From NCBI GenBank assembly GCA_019925105.1, contig JAHGAU010000023.1:1-64000 (forward strand): DNA of 64,000 bases, written 5' to 3'. Positions 58,181 to 64,000 of the stretch are shown here, piece by piece. The translations under genes and the position numbers were made by a program. The number at the start of each line of letters is the position of its first letter. The first letter of the stretch is position 1. Source of the stretch: Niebla homalea. Its lineage: Eukaryota; Ascomycota; Lecanoromycetes; Lecanorales; Ramalinaceae. The notes below the pieces were generated by a model. The model was not told where the DNA came from. It searched no databases and saw nothing but the letters and a program-made list of their open reading frames with translations.

Positions 58181-59159
58181 TTAAGACATGTTTGAAAGCA
58201 GGGGCTGGCGCTCTCGATCCATGTCCTGATCTTTTTCTTGGATTCTGGACGTGGAGCGTGTATCAGCAAGGTGAATCGTCAGGCATCAAAGATGGGTAGC
58301 ACTTACGAGACCATGCCAATAAAAGTCCAGATGTAAAGAGCTCCTATAAAGGAGACAGTCCATTCGAGGATGCCTCCGATGATCAAGTGATTCAGCCAGA
58401 TCTCCGCCACAAAGGCAACAGAGACTACAAATTCAGCTACCACGGTCACAAAGTTGACGATGCAGCTGCGGAGAAGTCAGATGAATCAATTGACATGAGA
58501 CCGAAGGCTTTGCGTCATGGATTTCCAACAAGATAATGCAACTGACCTGTTCCTCAGGACTCTATGCTTCGATCCCAAAAATGTAACGTCAGCGTAAACA
58601 ATAGCCGTGCAGAGTGCGCTGAGGCCGATGCCAAGGAACATGATTAAAAGCAGAGGCTGATGAAGTGAGTGCCAGCGATAGGTGTCAAAGCCGGTGAGCA
58701 AGATACAGCCAAGGCCAGCGCACACTCCGCCGACAAGAGCAATTCGAGCGCACACGCGCTGAAAAGGGCGGGTCTGCAGCCCATACGCATGGCTTCGGGC
58801 ATAGTTGGCAGCAAAAATGGTGCCAATATAGGTGACGGCAGTAATTATGCCGCCCACAACGAAGAGCGGTTTCAGGCGGTGAGCACCAATGTCCGATATA
58901 AACCTGCATGGTCAAGCATGCTCAGCATGGCTAAATTCCTCTCAGGTTGCATTGCTGGACGCAATGAAAGTTGGTCGATGTGAGTGAGGATACAGAGAGC
59001 AAGTACGTACGCAACATATGGATTGGTTTGATAAGGATAGACTGGTCTGTCCGCTGCCAGCCACACGATGAGCAAGCAAAACAAGGTTAGAAACCAGGCT
59101 GTCCCGCTGATGAATGGCAACAGCCACAACCGAGATGCTGATGGCCTGACCGATCGCAT
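58181..59159 (-). CDS. Frag1/DRAM/Sfk1-family membrane protein
   Basis: Exons 59159-59011, 58903-58547, 58465-58307 and 58244-58181 give 242 residues. Introns are 107, 81 and 62 bp and phases fit. The ATG at 59159 gives MRSVRPSASRLWLLPFISGTAWFLTLF, first helix. The hallmark YVAFISDIGAHRLKPLF (family: ISDIGAxxLKPLF) is formed across the first splice, followed by GGIITAVTYIG, LVGGVCAGLGCILLTGFDTYRWHSLH, LLIMFLGIGLSALCTA, and the C-terminal helices IVNFVTVVAEFVVSVAFVAEI and ILEWTVSFIGALYIWTF. It ends RQPLLSNMS. Relatives include yeast Sfk1 (plasma-membrane phosphoinositide signalling and lipid asymmetry) and animal Frag1/DRAM. Six membrane helices. Appears intact; exact role unknown. Confidence 0.85.
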
Positions 59160-59828
59160 AGTGATGACATAGGTCCCTAGGCAGAGTAGGTGAAATGTAA
59201 GAATGGTAGAGACTGGCGGCGATTCAGAAAATTATAAAGGTGATGTGGAGAAAAAACTGACGAAAGTCTTGTGATGCATGATTTGCTGCCTGCGCCAAGT
59301 CGGATGATCTCGGCGGCAGCTGTCATTGGAAGGTGGGCCGACGGGCCTCCCCTCGGTCCGGTCGTCCTCGACCTTCCCAAAAGCTTGTTTTGAAAATATC
59401 ACCGGGGCTGGTGATCTCGGAAATGAGAAGGAAAACTCTCCTGAACGTCAGTCAAACAGATTTTGCGTCAGGCAAACAGCTTTCACTCCAGGAAAATAAC
59501 TTTTGCGTCATGCAGACAAGTTGAGGCTTCCACTATGCTGCCGGCAAAGATTGCTCGCCGGTCTTTAGTGGGGGGCCTCTCATCTAGATATCTTGGTCAC
59601 CCCTGATTGAATGCCATAGTCAAGGTTGCATGATTGATATTGTCGTTAATTGACTTGTCAAACGGTAAAATCGTAATTAATGAGTCATGGTCACGCATAT
59701 TGCAGGCTGATGAGACGCAGAATCAGATCGCACAATCATCTGGTTTCAGAAAGACCGAGCTCATGGCTCGCTATCTACATAACGCCTGGTGATTGACTAA
59801 GTTACATCAACCTTCATACCTCACTGCC
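59160..59828. other. Intergenic, no gene recognised
   Basis: Contains short repeated phrases around 59459-59520 (TTTTGCGTCAGGCAAACAGCTT and CTTTTGCGTCATGCAGACAAG), possibly a local duplication. No coding signal. Confidence 0.4.
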
Positions 59829-61010
59829 CTACTTTAAAAGCCCCGTCCCCATATTCTCGTCCTCCTCCTCCATCCAGGCAGTCGGATCCTTATCTATCCT
59901 CTCATCGTGCACTGACTCACTTTGTTGTTCCTGTCTTGTACGTTTCTTCTGCCCAAGTGCAATGTTGCTTGTAGTCCTCTGGTCCGCCCTTTCCTTGAGT
60001 AATTTTGCATTCTCAGTGTTTTGAGCTTTAGTGAGTATTGCTTCTCTCCTCTCCTTCTCCAAATTTATTGCACGTTTATTTAGGACGGAATTTTCTGCCT
60101 TGACCTCAAAGAAGTATCTCTTCACAATCGTTTCTAACAGACGTTTCATTTGTGCTTGATCATGGGTGCCGAACAGTGTAGGGATACACTGTAGATCCCA
60201 ATGAAGGCGACTGCCCAATTGTTCAAAATCGCAGTCCACGATCATCCGGCTGACTCCATTGTGCGCTCGCGAGTTTCGCTGTGCGTACCAAGATATACTA
60301 TACATGACCTGGTGATAATCGAGGCCGACGTTCTCGCATGTTCTATAGATAGCATGTTTGGTAGGTGTTGGGGGGATACCATCCTGTCGATTGTTGTCGT
60401 GCCACTTGGAGAGGGATGCTTGCTCTTCCCAGATAGTCTCTTGGATCTCCGTCCAAGTTTTACCATCTGAGAAATACTTCAAGCTGATACTCTCTTTTTC
60501 TATGGCTTTGTCGCGAAGTTCCCGGCATTGCTCTGCAACATAATCTCCATACTGGAGATAATAGCGTAGAACAGATAGCTCACGTAACGCTGTTTTCTGC
60601 TCCAGCTCTTCTTTAGATGGCTTATGGAGTAGGAATGCTGCGGAGTGAAGGGTAGCGTGGTATTGATAAAGACAAGCTTTATCAATTAAATCCTGGGTTG
60701 CCTTTACTCTCCGAGCGAGCTTCATGTAATCTCGTAACAGCGTTGCTGTTCGAGGCGTTATATTGCGCCGCAATCGAATTTCGGCATACGCAATAGCATG
60801 CTCGATAAAGCTTGACGTAATATGAGTGTGGTCATTGATTGGTGGTGGAGGTTCAAAAACATTCGTCGTTGGGTTCTCCGTCATTGTTCTCTTTTCATGA
60901 TCGTTGCTGTCTGTCGCTATTACAGTCTTTCTCCGCCTTGGCAATTGGATGTCAAGTGAGGGCAATGATGGCTCTGGGTCAGTTCGAGCGCGAGATCGTC
61001 GTGAGGACAT
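59829..61010 (-). CDS. Hypothetical charged, helix-rich protein, 393 residues
   Basis: One frame with ATG at 61010 (MSSRRSRARTDPEPSLPSL). The N-terminus is basic and has a cluster LPRRRKT that could be a nuclear signal. Residues about 75-330 are even and helix-prone, with SFIEHAIAYAEIRLRRNITPRTATLLRDYMK and LKYFSDGKTWTEIQETIWEEQ. Residues about 300-375 are rich in Lys, Glu, Arg and Gln and probably form a coiled coil. The end is acidic (WMEEEDENMG). No catalytic motif and no family recognised. The TWTEIQETIWEE segment might be a helix-turn-helix, which is speculative. The frame is long, in normal base composition, and is likely a real gene. Confidence 0.65.
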   Translation of the reverse strand: MSSRRSRARTDPEPSLPSLDIQLPRRRKTVIATDSNDHEKRTMTENPTTNVFEPPPPINDHTHITSSFIEHAIAYAEIRLRRNITPRTATLLRDYMKLARRVKATQDLIDKACLYQYHATLHSAAFLLHKPSKEELEQKTALRELSVLRYYLQYGDYVAEQCRELRDKAIEKESISLKYFSDGKTWTEIQETIWEEQASLSKWHDNNRQDGIPPTPTKHAIYRTCENVGLDYHQVMYSISWYAQRNSRAHNGVSRMIVDCDFEQLGSRLHWDLQCIPTLFGTHDQAQMKRLLETIVKRYFFEVKAENSVLNKRAINLEKERREAILTKAQNTENAKLLKERADQRTTSNIALGQKKRTRQEQQSESVHDERIDKDPTAWMEEEDENMGTGLLK

Positions 61011-61596
61011 AATCACACAGGCAAAAGTACCGCACAAGCAAGAAGTACCGTTGAAAAAAGGCTTCAGTAATACGTCAGGACAATGACGTAGAATCTACGG
61101 ACAATACTCTACAGTTTCAGGAAAAGATTCCCGGGAAGGAGCTCTGCTTATAAGTACAGGGACTGGCTATATACTTTCCTATACATCCCGATCACAACGC
61201 CAATAGCATCAGAAAAGCTTGTAGCAGACACCGCGATCCCCGAAAACATGGCACCACGATAACGGATACACATTTCTTTCATACCTCATTGCGCCACGAG
61301 CGCACAGCATGCTTTCAAGTCGCAGATGGCGGACTTTTGAATTTCTTCCATGAGTCAGATCACCGAACCTAATCACAAGCGAAACTCCGAGATCTGCCTT
61401 CTCCCTTGCGTCCACACGGTGGACAAACCCACTGCCTGGACTGACCACAGATTGTGAATAGCTCGTCCTATCTATTCCAAACGTCTGCGTAATCTCTACT
61501 AGCGTGCCTATCACCACCTGAGCTGGATTGTGAATATCTTTCTGCGACCTAAATCTGCGTAAGAAGCAAAGAATGTGACCGCGTCAACAATACTCC
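61011..61596. other. Intergenic, no gene recognised
   Basis: Upstream of the charged-protein gene. No feature seen. Confidence 0.4.
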
Positions 61597-62230
61597 ATGA
61601 GATCTTGGAGCGACGCTGAGTTTAAAATCTTACAGATGTCAAAAGTGCGCGACTCCGCGAGCGTCGGGATTTACACAAAGATCACACTCCTCAGCGAAGA
61701 GCTCGACGCTATCAAAAGCACCCATGGCAAGCAGATCACCACCGTTTGGAATACAGGTGCGATCTCGACATCTATGAGAGCACTTCCCAGCTCGTGAACA
61801 CGGCTCTTGAGCGCCTTCTCAGTCAATAGCAACATAAAGTTTTCGTTGAGCTACACATCAAGCAGAACTAGCTAGAGATCGAGTGCGCTCGAAGACTCTA
61901 CTCTTCTCGAAATCAACCCCGTGCTCATAAGATCATGGCCCCAGGCCGCACAATCGATCTCGTTGAGGGCTGAGGCAAATGACTGGGCGATCTTAATATT
62001 CAACAGAGTGACCATCATCTTCCTCCCACTTTCATTCGTGACAAGCTATCTCGGCATGAACACGGCCAACCTGCGCAATACAAGCTCCAGGCAAGGGCTG
62101 TCCTGGCCTACAGGACTACCTGCCACGCTCTTTGTCCTGGCGAGGGCCTGGATGGTTCCATTTCCGTGGAATTGAAAGCATTTTGGGCCTCTTTTAAGAA
62201 GGCGATTGGGCCATCTGCAGCCCAATGGTA
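61597..62230 (+). pseudogene. CorA-like Mg2+ transporter, C-terminal remnant
   Basis: First piece (61597-61797): QMSKVRDSASVG and KITLLSEELDAIKSTHGKQITTVWN. A frameshift then gives DLDIYESTSQLVNTALERLLSQ before a stop. The next piece (61921-62175) has EANDWAILIFNRVTIIFLPLSFVTSYLGMNT, which contains the YGMN-type signature (here YLGMN) of CorA channels at the end of the first membrane helix. Fungal CorA-like proteins have two C-terminal helices; the second is not clear here. Stops and shifts suggest a decayed gene, though missed introns could explain some. The N-terminal soluble domain is absent. If active, it would carry Mg2+ across a membrane. Confidence 0.55.
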
Positions 62231-62761
62231 CATGGCGATGTCTGAAATCCTCGAGCTTCAACCACACTGCGCGAGTCAGCACTTTACTGATGATCCACGA
62301 GACTTCACGTCCTGATCTAGAGCTGTCATTCAGCACACAAATCACGGTGGAAAACACTGCCGCCATTGAACTCTGTCCACGCCTGCATACGTCAAGGCCG
62401 AGTAATACTCTATCAAGTCCGACACGTTTTCACTTCCTTCAGGGCCCTAAACTTGACCAATCACGGCCCATACAATAATCCCCATCTTTTCTCCGCATGA
62501 ATCGTCTGCAACTGTCTCGGAACTTAGGTATTGCTGCAGCTTTCCCATACGCGATGCTCCACTCCCAAGTCCCACACTAATCATGCACGTCCCCAACGAT
62601 CCGCCGACGGGGTGCTGCAACCCCCTCACCTCCCCATGCACGCGGATTCTCGGATCTACCAAGCTTGACGTCAACACTGACGTCCGATACCACATCTACC
62701 ATTCACATACCGAAACCTCTCACATTCCTACGAAAAACACTCTCTCAAGGCCAGATCTATC
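62231..62761. other. Intergenic upstream of the P450
   Basis: Presumed promoter of the P450 gene. No site identified. Confidence 0.35.
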
Positions 62762-64000
62762 ATGGCGCTCACTTACCTCTCCATCGCCACGCTTTCGCTC
62801 ATTGGTTACATTGTCTATGGGCTTGTGCTTGCAATCTACCGTTTGTATTTCAGTCCGCTAGCAAAGCTTCCAGGGTCGAAAATCGCGGCTGTGAGTTTGT
62901 GGTACGAATTCTACTACGATGTGATCAAGAAGGGGCGGTATTCGTGGAGGATTGGGGAGATGCACGAGCAGTACGGTGGGTTTCTCGTCCTCCTCCTCCT
63001 CCCTCCTTCTATGACATTGTTGCCGTCGCCGCAGGATAGGATGTACAGCAATTGAGGATTCACGACTTACGTGGACGGATGTCAAGGCCCAATCATCCGG
63101 ATCAACCCGTACGAGCTGCATATCAACGATCCAGAGTATGCAATATTCCTTTCCTTCCCATAATTCGCCGTTCTCCGCTCCTCCACGCGTCCTTTACGTC
63201 GCACCGCCACCCTCCCCCTTCCCCTGACTCCACTGCCAACCACCCATTGACCCCCCACCAATCCCATCAGCTACCTCGAAACCCTCTACGTCCCGACCAC
63301 CACCCGACGGACCCAGAAGTACGAGTGGCAGATGCGCGCCTTCGGCCCCACGCTCTCGGCCTTCGCCACCTCGTCGCACGAGCTGCACCGCCTCCGCCGG
63401 GGTGCCCTCTCGCCCTTCTTCTCGCGCGCCTCCGTGGTCGGCCTGGCCCCGACCATCACGTCGTCCATCTCGACCCTGGTGGCGCGCCTCGAGCGGATGA
63501 GGGGGACGGGGAGTGTGGTGAACCTGTGCGATGCGTTCATGGCGCTGACGAATGATGTGATATGCGGGTACGCGTTCGCGTCGCCGCAGGGGTTTCTGGA
63601 AGAGCCGGATTTTGCGTGGGTGCCCACCCCCCCCCGAACCTGGGGACCCCCTCAGCCTGACCCTTTTTGATAATCTCTGCGTTTTGGAGAATGTCCGCAG
63701 CACGATGGATGACTCTATTTTGGTGGGAAAGAAGCCGGAGACTGAGACTGATGTGTTTGGTTTGTCAGATCCGAGTGGGGCCAGACGATGAAGGATCTTG
63801 GATCGATAAGGGCGGCGTGCCAGCATTTGGGCTGGCTGTATGGGATCATGGGACGGATCCCGCAGTCCATCACGAGATATGTGATGACGAATCCGAAAAT
63901 GGGGGCGGTGGGGCATTTGCGTAGGGTATGGTCTCTTCCTTCCTCCTTTTCCTTTTTCCTTTTTCGACAGTCAGTCTGTCCGCTTGATGAGGTCGGCGCA
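62762..64000 (+). CDS. Cytochrome P450 monooxygenase, 5' part (runs off the window)
   Basis: Exons 62762-62975, 63087-63135 and 63271-63619 are in phase. The ATG at 62762 gives a membrane anchor ([25 protein letters not shown]) and [11 protein letters not shown], the proline-rich hinge. Then [13 protein letters not shown], the typical beta-1 segment, DYLETLYVP, and [27 protein letters not shown] (C-helix WxxxR region, with HRxRRxxxxPFFS). This is the trichodiene-oxygenase-like type of fungal P450. After 63619 the model is unclear (a C-run at 63627-63636 and a possible small exon). 63757 onward reads [31 protein letters not shown], the F-G region. The ExxR and haem-Cys motifs would lie beyond the end. 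Likely ER-bound and using a P450 reductase; substrate unknown. Confidence 0.8.

Noticed and set aside
63627..63636. C-run in the P450 taken as proof of a frameshift
   Set aside because: It lies just past a plausible donor at 63620, so it may be intronic; the exon structure there is unresolved.

Overview
The window looks like a piece of a filamentous ascomycete genome (Pezizomycotina, perhaps Dothideomycetes; the class is an inference). Supporting signs are protein genes with many short GT-AG introns (mostly 47-72 bp), typical fungal families (UstYa-like, Frag1/Sfk1-like, WW-repeat, APC permease, P450) and two very AT-rich blocks with the C-to-T / G-to-A signature of repeat-induced point mutation (RIP). 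I saw no tRNA, rRNA or CRISPR array.

Layout. 1-7098 is RIP-degraded repeat DNA. It is followed by a 709-bp hAT-type non-autonomous transposon (7141-7849) with a perfect 8-bp target duplication. A methyltransferase gene follows (8128-9099). From 10075 to 19444 lies a broken MFS transporter gene. Its first intron holds a 7.8-kb LTR retrotransposon (10230-18028, 220-bp LTRs, CAACC target duplication), which itself contains a RIP-degraded Tad-like LINE.

19.6-26 kb is a decayed region. It has the 3' half of a 2-methylcitrate dehydratase (PrpD) gene at 19.6-20.4 kb and the 5' half of such a gene at 25.2-25.9 kb. Between them are an unrecognised membrane-protein ORF set, a 272-bp tandem duplication and a 24-bp minisatellite. 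27-31.6 kb holds a frameshifted PEBP gene, an unrecognised broken gene and a possible P450 remnant.

31.9-43 kb is the best preserved part. It carries glucose-6-phosphate dehydrogenase (8 exons), a hydrophobin-like small secreted protein, a 1031-residue protein joining a papain-like domain to about eight WW-like modules, a multi-pass membrane protein and a five-exon carboxylesterase.

43.5-64 kb mixes intact genes (secreted protein, amino-acid permease, Frag1/Sfk1-like membrane protein, coiled-coil protein, the start of a P450) with damaged or unresolved ones (UstYa-like, FAD monooxygenase, CorA-like). Three copies of a ~200-bp inverted-repeat element built on CCGGACAG also lie here. The genes do not form one clear pathway; UstYa, monooxygenase, P450 and methyltransferase types are common in secondary metabolism, but no backbone synthase is present.
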